Assembly (NCBI GenBank): GCA_017549605.1
Contig: JAFYUH010000092.1
Location: 1 to 37,203, forward strand
Origin: Bacteroidales bacterium
GTDB taxonomy: Bacteria > Bacteroidota > Bacteroidia > Bacteroidales > F082
DNA length: 37,203 bases
Reading direction: 5' to 3'
Positions 17,298 to 25,549 of the stretch are shown piece by piece. The translations under genes were made by a program, and so were the position numbers. Position 1 is the first letter of the stretch. The number at the start of each line of letters is the position of its first letter. The notes under the pieces are model-generated. The model worked only from the letters and a program-made list of their open reading frames with translations. It searched no databases and was not told where the DNA came from.

Positions 17298-17912
17298 ATG
17301 GAAAACAACGACAACAAATTAGAACTTCTCACTAAAAAGATCTATGAAGAAGGTATAGAAAAAGCTCAACAAGATGCACAGGACATTCTTAACAAAGCTA
17401 AAAACGAAGCCGACAACATAGTCAAAGAAGCTGAGAACAAAGCTAACGCCATCATTGAGAAAGCTCAGAGCGAGTCAGTTGCCTTACGTCAGAAGACTGA
17501 GACAGAACTCGGAATGAGCGCTAAACAAGTCGTCGCAGCTTTGAAACAGCAAATCACAAACTTAATATCTAATAACATTGCCGTTGATATGACAACAGCC
17601 GCTTTCAAAGACGAAGACTTCGTCAGAGAGCTTATGGCTAAGATAATAGAGAAATGGAACGCTGAAGGTAATGTCGATCTTAACGTAATAACAAACGAAA
17701 AAGAGAAAGAAGAATTTGAAAAATATCTTCTCGCGAAACATAAAAATCTATTGGATAACAACTTGACTATTGTAACGAATAGCAATCAGAAAGAAGGGTT
17801 TGTAATTCAGCCTAAAGACGGCAGTTACAAAGTGACCTTCTCAGAAAAGGTATTTGAAGAGTTCTTCAACTCATACCTTAAAGATTATTCAAAGAAATTG
17901 TTGTTTTCATAA
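17298..17912 (+). CDS. atpE: V-type ATPase subunit E (peripheral stalk)
   Basis: A 204-aa stalk subunit linking the V1 catalytic head to membrane subunit I. Residues about 8-75 are a charged, Ala-rich coiled coil (for example EGIEKAQQDAQDILNKAKNE); the rest is the globular E head, with an FKDEDFVRELMAKIIEKW segment. It is the first V-ATPase gene but is separated from the others by a terminator hairpin and lies directly after gyrB. No separate G/H stalk subunit is visible. The symbol follows V-ATPase naming and is not the F-type c subunit. Confidence 0.9.
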   Translation: MENNDNKLELLTKKIYEEGIEKAQQDAQDILNKAKNEADNIVKEAENKANAIIEKAQSESVALRQKTETELGMSAKQVVAALKQQITNLISNNIAVDMTTAAFKDEDFVRELMAKIIEKWNAEGNVDLNVITNEKEKEEFEKYLLAKHKNLLDNNLTIVTNSNQKEGFVIQPKDGSYKVTFSEKVFEEFFNSYLKDYSKKLLFS

Positions 17913-17924
17913 TTAATTAAAATT

Positions 17925-17959
17925 AGATATATCTGAGGTTCAGGTATATCTTTTTTTTC
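17925..17959 (+). terminator. Terminator-like hairpin inside the V-ATPase cluster
   Basis: A 12-bp stem (17925-17936 with 17940-17951, one G-U pair) with a 3-nt loop, followed by eight T. It should end or attenuate the gyrB-atpE transcript before the rest of the operon. Confidence 0.8.
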
Positions 17960-17968
17960 TAATTTTTG
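17960..17968 (+). promoter_or_regulatory. Possible promoter box for the DUF2764-A-B-D-I-K unit
   Basis: TAATTTTTG is one base longer than TAnnTTTG. It follows the terminator directly and is 21 nt before the ATG at 17990; its position argues against the TTG start at 17966. Confidence 0.35.
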
Positions 17969-17989
17969 TTTCACTATTACGTTAACAAG

Positions 17990-18823
17990 ATGAACATAGC
18001 AGGAGGAAATTATTATTGCCTGATAGCAGGACTGCCAGAGATAACTCCAGACGACAAGAAATTGAGTCTCTCTGTTCAGGAGTTACGCACATATCTCAAC
18101 GACTATCTTACGAAGAACGAGATCGACATCATCAATCTTTTCTTCTACCCTAACGATAATGCACAGATTCTTCGTCTTTTGCAGAAGCAAGAACCGGATC
18201 CAAGTCTCCAGACGGTGTTCACAGCATCTCAACTGGAGGACGAGATTCAAGATCCTATGTTCGTTCCTTCTTATATTAAGGACTATCTCCTCGACCTGCA
18301 GAAGGAAGACAGAGATGCCAGCAAAAGACTTCCAGAAGTGGAACTCAGCGAGAGATACTGGAACTTCATGCTCTCTCAAAAAGAAAGACTCGTGAAGAAA
18401 TACGCAGAGTTCTCCTTGAATGTGAAGAATCTTATCACTGCATTAAACTGTCGTAAATATCATATCGACATAGAGAAAGAAGTCATAGGCGACTCTTATT
18501 TCACAAGACAGCTTAAGACATCTCGCGCAAAGGACTTTGAACTGTCTGACGACTATCCATACGTCGACACAGTCCTGGCACTCTTCGACAAGGACAACGC
18601 AGCGGAGCGCGAATACAGAATCGACATGCTCTACTGGGAGTTCCTCGACGAGACGACTGAACATAAATATTTCACATTCGACAATGTGATTGCTTTTACA
18701 CTCAAGCTGATGATTCTGGAACGCTGGAGCAAGATGACAACGGAACAAGGCAAGACCATCTTCCGCGAGTTGCTCGAACGCTTCAAGAACGAGTTTCAGT
18801 TTGCTAAAGAATTTGATATATAA
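17990..18823 (+). CDS. DUF2764 family protein of the V-ATPase operon (putative C/d-like subunit)
   Basis: A 277-aa soluble, acidic, helix-rich protein beginning NYYCLIAGLPEITPDD (8-23), the usual DUF2764 opening. In bacteria with the E-DUF2764-A-B-D-I-K operon (Bacteroidetes, spirochaetes, chlamydiae) this gene always fills the slot where a subunit C (d) gene would be expected, and no other C gene is here. A role as rotor-cap subunit C is therefore inferred from position and helix content. I take the ATG at 17990; an upstream in-frame TTG at 17966 overlaps the probable promoter. It ends 15 nt before atpA. Confidence 0.85.
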   Translation: MNIAGGNYYCLIAGLPEITPDDKKLSLSVQELRTYLNDYLTKNEIDIINLFFYPNDNAQILRLLQKQEPDPSLQTVFTASQLEDEIQDPMFVPSYIKDYLLDLQKEDRDASKRLPEVELSERYWNFMLSQKERLVKKYAEFSLNVKNLITALNCRKYHIDIEKEVIGDSYFTRQLKTSRAKDFELSDDYPYVDTVLALFDKDNAAEREYRIDMLYWEFLDETTEHKYFTFDNVIAFTLKLMILERWSKMTTEQGKTIFRELLERFKNEFQFAKEFDI

Positions 18824-18838
18824 TTAAAAACACATAAC

Positions 18839-20599
18839 ATGAATAAGACATTAGGTAAAGTAGTAAGTATCATCTCCAACTTAGTCTTGGTTCGTATTGA
18901 AGGTGACGTTTTCCAAAACGAGATATGCTTCATCTATTTAGGTGAAGAGAGATTGATGGCAGAGGTTATCAAGATTATTGGCGACATAGCTTACGTTCAG
19001 GTATTTGAAAGCACACGCGGTCTGAAGCCGGGCTCTAAGGTAGAGTTCGAAGGTCATATGCTAGAGGTGGAACTCGGTCCAGGTTTATTGTCAAAGAACT
19101 TCGACGGACTTCAAAACGACCTCGACAAGATGGAAGGCGTATTCTTGAAGAGAGGCCTTTACACTCCAGCTCTTGAAGACGACAAGAAATGGGCTTTCAC
19201 TCCATTGGCAAAAGCTGGCGACAAGGTAATCGCTGGCGACTGGCTCGGCAACGTGAAAGAAAACTGGCTCGACCATAAGATCATGGTTCCTTTCAAATTC
19301 GAAGGCGAATATACCGTTGAGTCTGTCGCTGCCGAAGGTGAATATACCATCAACGATGTCATCGCTACATTGAAAGACAAAGAAGGCGAGATCCACAATG
19401 TCACTATGGTACAGAAATGGCCTGTGAAACTCGCCATCAAAGCATATAAAAACAAGCCACGTCCATTCCGTCTTTTAGAGACAGGTATCCGTGTCATCGA
19501 CACCATGAACCCAATCCTCGAAGGCGGTACAGGCTTCATCCCTGGTCCTTTCGGAACCGGCAAGACCGTTATCCAACACTCATTGGCAAAACACGCTAAC
19601 GCCGACATCATCATCATGGCAGCTTGCGGTGAACGTGCCAACGAAGTCGTTGAGATCTTCTCAGAGTTCCCTCACCTCGAGGACCCTCGCACAGGAAGAT
19701 CATTATATGAAAGAACAACCATCATCGCCAACACATCAAACATGCCTGTTGCAGCTCGTGAAGCTTCAGTTTATACAGCCATGACAATTGGTGAATATTA
19801 TCGTGCTATGGGATTGAAGGTCTTCTTGCTCGCCGACTCCACCTCACGTTGGGCACAGGCACTCCGTGAGATGTCGAACCGTCTGGAAGAGCTCCCAGGA
19901 CAAGACGCCTTCCCTATGGACTTGTCAGCTATCATCGCTGGATTCTACGCACGTGCCGGCATCGTTTATCTTAACAACGGACAGACAGGATCTGTGACAT
20001 TCATCGGCACTGTTTCTCCTGCTGGCGGTAACTTGAAAGAACCTGTGACAGAATCAACAAAGAAAGCAGCCCGCTGTTTCTACGCCTTGTCACAAAACCG
20101 CGCCGACTCCAAACGTTACCCTGCTATCGACACCCTCGACTCATATTCAAAATATCTCGAATATCCTGAGTTCATAGAATATTCAAAAGAGAAACTCGAT
20201 GAGAACTGGGTCGAACTCGTCAACGAAGCTCGTAACATTTTGGTAAGAGGTAAAGAGACAGAAGAACAGATCAACATTCTCGGTGACGACAGTGTGCCAA
20301 TCGACTACCACATCACATTATGGAAGTCAGAATTCGTCGACTTCGTCATCTTGCAACAAGATGCCTTCGACAAGATCGACGCTACAACATCATTGGAACG
20401 TCAGGAATATATGTTGAAGAAAGTCATCAAGGTCACACGTTCTAACTTCAGATTCGAGAGCTTCGATGAGGTAGCTACATATTTCAAGAGACTCATCAAC
20501 GCCTTCAGACAGTTGAACTACACAGCATTCAAGTCGGAAGAATTCCATAAGACTGAAGAAGAAGCCAACGTCATCCTTGAAGAAAGAATCATCAAATAA
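18839..20599 (+). CDS. atpA: V-type ATPase catalytic subunit A
   Basis: Catalytic nucleotide-binding subunit of V1. The 586-aa protein has the N-terminal beta-barrel, the V-type non-homologous insert (about 110-195), Walker A GPFGTGKT (236-243) and the ACGERANE loop (262-269) with the catalytic Glu266. The second residue pair of the P-loop is Gly-Thr where many A subunits have Gly-Ser. The usual length is 580-600 aa. Good codon use with many C-ending codons suggests high expression. The B gene follows after 21 nt. Confidence 0.97.
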   Translation: MNKTLGKVVSIISNLVLVRIEGDVFQNEICFIYLGEERLMAEVIKIIGDIAYVQVFESTRGLKPGSKVEFEGHMLEVELGPGLLSKNFDGLQNDLDKMEGVFLKRGLYTPALEDDKKWAFTPLAKAGDKVIAGDWLGNVKENWLDHKIMVPFKFEGEYTVESVAAEGEYTINDVIATLKDKEGEIHNVTMVQKWPVKLAIKAYKNKPRPFRLLETGIRVIDTMNPILEGGTGFIPGPFGTGKTVIQHSLAKHANADIIIMAACGERANEVVEIFSEFPHLEDPRTGRSLYERTTIIANTSNMPVAAREASVYTAMTIGEYYRAMGLKVFLLADSTSRWAQALREMSNRLEELPGQDAFPMDLSAIIAGFYARAGIVYLNNGQTGSVTFIGTVSPAGGNLKEPVTESTKKAARCFYALSQNRADSKRYPAIDTLDSYSKYLEYPEFIEYSKEKLDENWVELVNEARNILVRGKETEEQINILGDDSVPIDYHITLWKSEFVDFVILQQDAFDKIDATTSLERQEYMLKKVIKVTRSNFRFESFDEVATYFKRLINAFRQLNYTAFKSEEFHKTEEEANVILEERIIK

Positions 20600-20620
20600 G
20601 AAAATAAAAAAATTATATAT

Positions 20621-21943
20621 ATGAGTGCATTTCAAAAAGTTTATACAAAGATCAGTCAGGTCACCAAAGCGACATGTAGTTTGAAAGCTACAGGCGTCGG
20701 TTTCGATGAGCTTGCATATATCCATGGTCGTTTGGCACAGGTCGTTAAGATCTGGGGCGACGAGATCACCTTGCAGGTCTTCTCCGGAACAGAAGGTATC
20801 CCAACAAATGCCGAAGTCATTTTCTTAGGCAAGGCTCCTACCCTCAAGGTCAGCGACGAGTTATGCGGACGTTTCTTCAACGCCTTCGGTCAGCCTATCG
20901 ACGGCGGTCCAGAAGTTGACGGCGAAGAACGCGAGATCGGCGGTCCTTCAGTGAACCCTGTTCAACGTAAGCAGCCATCAGAACTCATCGCCACCGGTAT
21001 CGCTGGCATCGACTTGAACAACACCTTGGTATCAGGACAAAAGATTCCATTCTTCGCTGACCCTGACCAGCCTTTCAACCAAGTCATGGCTAACGTAGCG
21101 ATGAAGGCTCAAGCCGACCGTATCATCCTCGGCGGTATGGGTCTCACCAATGACGACTATCTATATTTCAAGCACTTGTTCGAAAACGCAGGTATCTTAG
21201 ACCATATCGTATCATTCGTCAACACCACAGAAGCTCCTCCAGTAGAACGTCTCCTCGTTCCTGACATGGCGCTCACAGCAGCAGAATATTTCGCTGTCGA
21301 CAAGAACGAGAAGGTCTTGGTCCTCTTGACAGACATGACATTATATGCCGACGCCTTGAGTATCGTTTCTAACCGTATGGACCAAATCCCATCTAAAGAC
21401 TCTATGCCAGGTTCACTCTATTCCGACTTGGCTAAGATCTATGAAAAAGCGGTACAGTTCCCAAGCGGCGGTTCTATCACCATCATCGCTGTTACAACAT
21501 TGTCTGGCGGCGACATCACACACGCTATCCCAGACAACACCGGTTACATCACAGAAGGTCAGCTCTTCTTGCGTAAAGACAGTGAGATCGGCAAGGTCAT
21601 CGTCGACCCATTCAGAAGCTTGTCACGTTTGAAGCAACTCGTCATCGGCAAGAAGACACGCGCCGACCACCCACAGGTGATGAACGCTTGTATCCGTCTC
21701 TATGCCGACGCCGCCAACGCTCGTACAAAGCAGGAAAACGGCTTCGACTTGACAAACTACGACGAACGTGTCCTTGAATTCGCTAAAGAATATTCAAACG
21801 ACTTACTCGCTATCGACGTCGACCTCAAGATTGAACAGATGCTCGACACAGCATGGAACCTCTTCGGCAAACACTTCACCAAATCTGAGGTGTCTATCAA
21901 GAAAGAGTTCATGGATAAATATTGGACTGGTAAAGAAGAATAA
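20621..21943 (+). CDS. atpB: V-type ATPase non-catalytic subunit B
   Basis: Regulatory nucleotide-binding subunit that alternates with A in the V1 hexamer. The 440-aa protein begins with the expected beta-barrel (KATCSLKATGVGFDELAYI). The P-loop position is replaced by SGQKIPFFADPDQPFN (about 137-152), without GKT, as in all B subunits. The C-terminal segment EQMLDTAWNLFGKHF is typical. An A-rich leader with no Shine-Dalgarno precedes the ATG. Same operon as A, D, I and K. Confidence 0.96.
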   Translation: MSAFQKVYTKISQVTKATCSLKATGVGFDELAYIHGRLAQVVKIWGDEITLQVFSGTEGIPTNAEVIFLGKAPTLKVSDELCGRFFNAFGQPIDGGPEVDGEEREIGGPSVNPVQRKQPSELIATGIAGIDLNNTLVSGQKIPFFADPDQPFNQVMANVAMKAQADRIILGGMGLTNDDYLYFKHLFENAGILDHIVSFVNTTEAPPVERLLVPDMALTAAEYFAVDKNEKVLVLLTDMTLYADALSIVSNRMDQIPSKDSMPGSLYSDLAKIYEKAVQFPSGGSITIIAVTTLSGGDITHAIPDNTGYITEGQLFLRKDSEIGKVIVDPFRSLSRLKQLVIGKKTRADHPQVMNACIRLYADAANARTKQENGFDLTNYDERVLEFAKEYSNDLLAIDVDLKIEQMLDTAWNLFGKHFTKSEVSIKKEFMDKYWTGKEE

Positions 21944-21970
21944 TTGCCAATAAATTAAAATCATAAAATT

Positions 21971-22570
21971 ATGGCAATAAAATTTCAATATAACAAGACA
22001 TCGATGCAGCAGCTGGAGAAGCAGCTGAAGATACGCGTGCGTACGCTCCCTACCATCAAGAGCAAGGAGTCGGCGCTGCGTCTCGAAGTCAAGCGCTCGA
22101 AGGAAAAAGTCGAGGAGTTTGACGAGAGACTGGAGAGTATCTTGCAGCAATCCGGCGACATCTTACGTCTATGGGGCGAGTTCAAGCCTGACCTCATCAG
22201 CGTAGAAGACGTGAGATGGAGTATCAAGAAAATAGCCGGCGTCAACACACCGGTCTATGAAGGTGCATCGTATAAGGTAAAGGAATTCAGCGTGTTCAAC
22301 ATGCCGTCATGGATCTTGGACGGAATAGAATATATGAAGTCATTGATCGACATCACCTTGGAACGCGAATTCTGGGTACGTAAGATGGAACTGCTCAGCA
22401 AGGCGAGAAAGAAGACCACTCAGAAGGTCAACCTTTATGAGAAGGTGCAGATACCTGGCTTCGAAGACGCGATACGCAAGATTAAACGCGTCATGGAAGA
22501 CGAGGAAAATCTCTCCAAGGCAGCTCAGAAGATAGTTAAAATGCGTCAAGAAAAGGAGGTAGCATTATGA
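21971..22570 (+). CDS. atpD: V-type ATPase subunit D (central rotor shaft)
   Basis: A 199-aa coiled-coil rotor subunit that turns inside the A3B3 head. Two long charged helices, about 8-65 (MQQLEKQLKIRVRTLPTIKS and following) and about 125-190, form the antiparallel shaft, with a compact centre between them, as in V-type D subunits. Its stop overlaps the start of atpI as ATGA (22567-22570). Subunit F, which normally caps D, has no gene here. Confidence 0.93.
   Translation: MAIKFQYNKTSMQQLEKQLKIRVRTLPTIKSKESALRLEVKRSKEKVEEFDERLESILQQSGDILRLWGEFKPDLISVEDVRWSIKKIAGVNTPVYEGASYKVKEFSVFNMPSWILDGIEYMKSLIDITLEREFWVRKMELLSKARKKTTQKVNLYEKVQIPGFEDAIRKIKRVMEDEENLSKAAQKIVKMRQEKEVAL
22554..22560 (+). promoter_or_regulatory. 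Strong Shine-Dalgarno sequence of atpI
   Basis: AGGAGGT, 6 nt before the overlapping atpI ATG (22567). Perfect Shine-Dalgarno sites are rare in Bacteroidetes; here it may guarantee re-initiation at the coupled ATGA junction. Confidence 0.7.
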
Positions 22571-24381
22571 TTACACCTATGACAAAATTGACGATGCTGA
22601 TTTATCATCGCGACTACAAACAATTCCTCATCGAGCTCCGTGAACACGGCGTGGTACACGTCCATGCAAAGAAACAGACTCTGCAAGACGAAGTCATGAA
22701 GGCCAAGATGACGGAGGTGAAGCATATCAATAACGTTGTTAAATCATTAAGTCAACAGACAACGGTCAACAGACAACAGACTTTGACAACTGAACTTCGT
22801 AACGAAGAACTAATCGCTTTCATCGATGGCAAGTTTGCGGAGATAGATTCTATCCAACAGCAGATTGCGGCTCTTCAAAAAGAAGACAACGTATATAACC
22901 TCTGGGGCGAGTTCCCTGAAGAGAAGATTAACCAGATCAGAGAGAACAACTGGGACTTGAGATTCTTCAGCGTGCCTCAGAACAAATACGATGAGACTTG
23001 GGAACAAGAGTTCAACGCCTTTATCATCAACGAGCTCTCTGGATTCAAATACTTCACCACTCTTACATCTAAAGATAAGGAAGTTAACATCGACGCAGAG
23101 AAATATCATTTCCCTTCATTGTCGAAGTCGGAGATAAAGGCTCAGATCGAAGATCTTAAAAACAAGTTGAACGAGACAAGACAATATCTCGGCGAGATTG
23201 CTGAAGATGCTATCGTCAAGCTCAACGAGTATAAAGTCGCAGTTCAGGAAGACGCAGACTTCTATAAAGTCAGCGAGGCTGCATCTTCATTAGCCGACGA
23301 CAAGATTATGATGCTCGAAGGCTGGGTGCCACAAGAGATTGAAAACGACACTATCTCATGGCTCAGCGACAAAGACATCTACTTCGAAGCCACAGAGCCA
23401 GAGAAGAATGTCGACAACCCTCCTATCAAACTCAAGAACAGAAGATTCGCGAGATTATTCGAGATGATTGGCAATATGTATTCAATCCCTACCTACTGGG
23501 AGTTAGACATGACACCATTCTTCGCGCCATTCTTCGTGATGTTCTTCGGATTCTGCATGGGCGACCTCGGCTACGGCGCCTTGATATGCCTGGTGACATT
23601 AGGTTTGATCTTAAGCAAGAAACTCAAAGACATGAACAACATCTTATGGCTCGGTTTCTTCTTAGGTCTCGGTACCGTCATCATGGGAACCATCAGCGGA
23701 ACATTCTTCGGAATCCCATTGCTGGAAGTTGACATACCTATCGTCAACAAACTCAAAGGCATCATGTTCCAGTCAGAAGGTCTTTACTCTGCGTTCTATG
23801 TATCATTGATAATAGGTGTGTTCCAGATCTTGTTCGGTATGTGCCTCAAGATCATCAACCAGACCAAGCTCTACGGCTTCGGTGCGGCAGTATCGACGAT
23901 AGGCTGGGTCATCATGCTCTTAGGTGGCATCGTGACATTCCTCATCGACGGCATCGGCACTCCATTCTATGCATGTATCATCGTAGGTGCGGTGTTGGTA
24001 TACCTCTTAAACGGACCTATCAACTCATTCGCAGCGCCGTTCAAGAACATCGGTTCTGGATTATGGGACACATACAATATGGCGACAGGACTCCTCGGCG
24101 ACGTGCTCTCTTACATCAGATTGTTCGCCTTGGGATTGTCAGGTTCAATCTTAGGATTAGTCTTCAACGACTTAGCCATGAACATGAAGCCAGACGTGCC
24201 AGTCCTCGGAACCATAGTGATGGTCTTGATATTAGTCTTCGGTCATGCCATGAACATCGCGTTGTCGGCATTGAGTGCCTTCGTACACCCTATGCGTCTG
24301 ACCTTCGTCGAGTTCTACAAGAACTCAGGATTCGTGGGAGGAGCGAAAGAGTATAAACCGTTTAGGAAAGTTAGGAATTAG
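22567..24381 (+). CDS. atpI: V-type ATPase membrane subunit I (a)
   Basis: Membrane stator that carries the two half-channels. The 604-aa protein has an N-terminal cytoplasmic domain (1-310) and a C-terminal membrane domain with about seven segments, from MTPFFAPFFVMFFGFCMGDL onward. The essential Arg that releases the ion from the rotor is R518, in SYIRLFALGL. Residues 62-73 (SQQTTVNRQQTL) are encoded by a CAACRGA heptamer array, inside the cytoplasmic coiled region. The last residues (KVRN) and the TAG stop are encoded by the first two units of a TTAGGAA array. Start set by ATGA overlap and a strong Shine-Dalgarno. Confidence 0.95.
   Translation: MITPMTKLTMLIYHRDYKQFLIELREHGVVHVHAKKQTLQDEVMKAKMTEVKHINNVVKSLSQQTTVNRQQTLTTELRNEELIAFIDGKFAEIDSIQQQIAALQKEDNVYNLWGEFPEEKINQIRENNWDLRFFSVPQNKYDETWEQEFNAFIINELSGFKYFTTLTSKDKEVNIDAEKYHFPSLSKSEIKAQIEDLKNKLNETRQYLGEIAEDAIVKLNEYKVAVQEDADFYKVSEAASSLADDKIMMLEGWVPQEIENDTISWLSDKDIYFEATEPEKNVDNPPIKLKNRRFARLFEMIGNMYSIPTYWELDMTPFFAPFFVMFFGFCMGDLGYGALICLVTLGLILSKKLKDMNNILWLGFFLGLGTVIMGTISGTFFGIPLLEVDIPIVNKLKGIMFQSEGLYSAFYVSLIIGVFQILFGMCLKIINQTKLYGFGAAVSTIGWVIMLLGGIVTFLIDGIGTPFYACIIVGAVLVYLLNGPINSFAAPFKNIGSGLWDTYNMATGLLGDVLSYIRLFALGLSGSILGLVFNDLAMNMKPDVPVLGTIVMVLILVFGHAMNIALSALSAFVHPMRLTFVEFYKNSGFVGGAKEYKPFRKVRN
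22751..22785. repeat. CAACRGA heptamer array inside atpI
   Basis: Units GTCAACA, GACAACG, GTCAACA, GACAACA, GACTTTG, in frame with atpI. The final GACTTTG unit is shared with the array at 5957-5991. Confidence 0.85.
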
Positions 24382-24427
24382 GAATTAGGAGTTAGGAATT
24401 AGGAGTTAGGAATTAGGAGTTAGGAAT
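24371..24427. repeat. TTAGGAR heptamer array between atpI and atpK
   Basis: Eight perfect 7-nt units alternate TTAGGAA and TTAGGAG. The first two units hold the end of atpI, including its stop codon (24379-24381). The complementary unit CTAATTC recurs at 25444-25464 and 28137-28150. Confidence 0.9.
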
Positions 24428-24428
24428 T

Positions 24429-24478
24429 GTAGAGACGTTTCAATGATACAATTAAAATGAATACACATTGAAGCGTCT
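24429..24478. repeat. GAGACG hairpin repeat between atpI and atpK
   Basis: GTAGAG is followed by AGACGTTTCAATG (24433-24445), which pairs with CATTGAAGCGTCT (24466-24478) across a 20-nt loop, one G-U pair. It is one of four related hairpins built on AGACG/CGTCT ends. On the plus strand it is followed by A, not T, so it is not a standard terminator for the operon; it may act as an RNA processing or stability element ahead of atpK. Confidence 0.7.
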
Positions 24479-24515
24479 AAAAAAAAGAATAATCAAATAA
24501 AATAATAACAAATAA

Positions 24516-24977
<462 letters not shown>

Positions 24978-25007
24978 TGAGTCTATGAGTCTATAAGTCT
25001 ATAAGAG

Positions 25008-25045
25008 TAGAGGCGTCATGAAAGTATGGCGTCTCTATTTTTTTT
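25008..25045 (+). terminator. Rho-independent terminator of the V-ATPase operon
   Basis: A 12-bp stem TAGAGGCGTCAT / ATGGCGTCTCTA (two G-U pairs) with a 6-nt loop, followed by eight T. Its AGGCG/CGTCT ends make it a member of the GAGACG hairpin family, here placed as a working terminator. Confidence 0.88.
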
Positions 25046-25186
25046 GAACTAAGAACTAAGGCCAAGAACTTTTTAAAGTTCCTAATTCCTAACTGAAAAG
25101 ACCTCTCGCAAAGACGCGAAGAAACGCAAAGTTAAAACACTTTATCTAAACGTCTCAGCATCTTAGTATCTCAGTGTCTTTCTTTT

Positions 25187-25280
25187 GGGCGTTCCGGCGA
25201 AGCCGTCGGGCTTTCCGCTATATCTTTGCTCGCTCCGTTATCACTTCGCTTGCAAAGGATGCCGCTTCAATCCCTAACGC
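25187..25280 (-). repeat. Dispersed repeat, right copy (inverted partner at 249-399)
   Basis: 25253-25280 and 25187-25229 are the reverse complements, in the same order, of the two blocks at 249-276 and 356-399. Spacer 23 nt here. Confidence 0.8.
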
Positions 25281-25300
25281 ATCCCTCCTATTATAAAAAT

Positions 25301-25372
25301 TCAAAACCTCAGAACCTCAAAAGTTCAAAAGTTCTGAGATTTTGAGATTCTGAGATTCTGAGATTCTAAAAA
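25301..25372. repeat. Octamer array (TTCTGAGA / CTCAGAAC type) with internal dyad
   Basis: Units such as CTCAGAAC, CTCAAAAG, TTCAAAAG are followed by their complements TTCTGAGA, TTTTGAGA, TTCTGAGA, TTCTGAGA. The array switches strand midway and can fold back on itself. Confidence 0.75.
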
Positions 25373-25410
25373 GTCACGTAGTGACAACAGAATTTTTTGA
25401 TCCTTTCTCT

Positions 25411-25479
25411 CCTTAGTTCCTTAATTCCTCATACCCTCAATTCCTAATTCCTAATTCCTAACCGAAAAGACGCATCAAC
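25411..25479. repeat. Direct repeat, left flank of the PEGA/SUMF1 gene
   Basis: 69 nt of octamers (CTTAGTTC, CTTAATTC, CTCATACC, CTCAATTC) and heptamers (CTAATTC) ending in GAAAAGACGCATCAAC. It matches 28104-28165 throughout, apart from one extra 7-nt unit (CCTAACC) here. Confidence 0.9.
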
Positions 25480-25514
25480 ATTCTTTTATTTTCAAAGGTA
25501 TTGTTGACACGTCT
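25468..25514. repeat. GAGACG hairpin repeat
   Basis: AGACGCATCAACA (25468-25480) and TGTTGACACGTCT (25502-25514) form an imperfect stem, followed by CTACAG. It overlaps the end of the left direct repeat. Confidence 0.65.
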
Positions 25515-25549
25515 CTACAGTGCAAATTTATGGATTGTAATTGTAGTTC

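Larger units (their letters stand above)
24978..25549. other. Gene-free repeat-rich region
   Basis: No coding signal. In order: octamer array TGAGTCTA/TAAGTCTA (24978-25009), terminator hairpin (25008-25045), CTAATTC-type units (about 25069-25086), CGCAAAG-type array (25099-25131), octamers (25153-25181), inverted copy of the dispersed repeat (25187-25280), TTCTGAGA-type octamers (25301-25372), the left flanking direct repeat (25411-25479) and a GAGACG hairpin (25468-25514). Confidence 0.75.

Noticed and set aside
24371..24427. CRISPR array
   Set aside because: Units are 7 nt without spacers and there are no cas genes.
24978..25549. DGR template repeat or reverse transcriptase near the SUMF1 gene
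   Set aside because: No AAC-rich copy of the 25553-25669 segment and no frame with a YxDD-type motif are present anywhere in the window.
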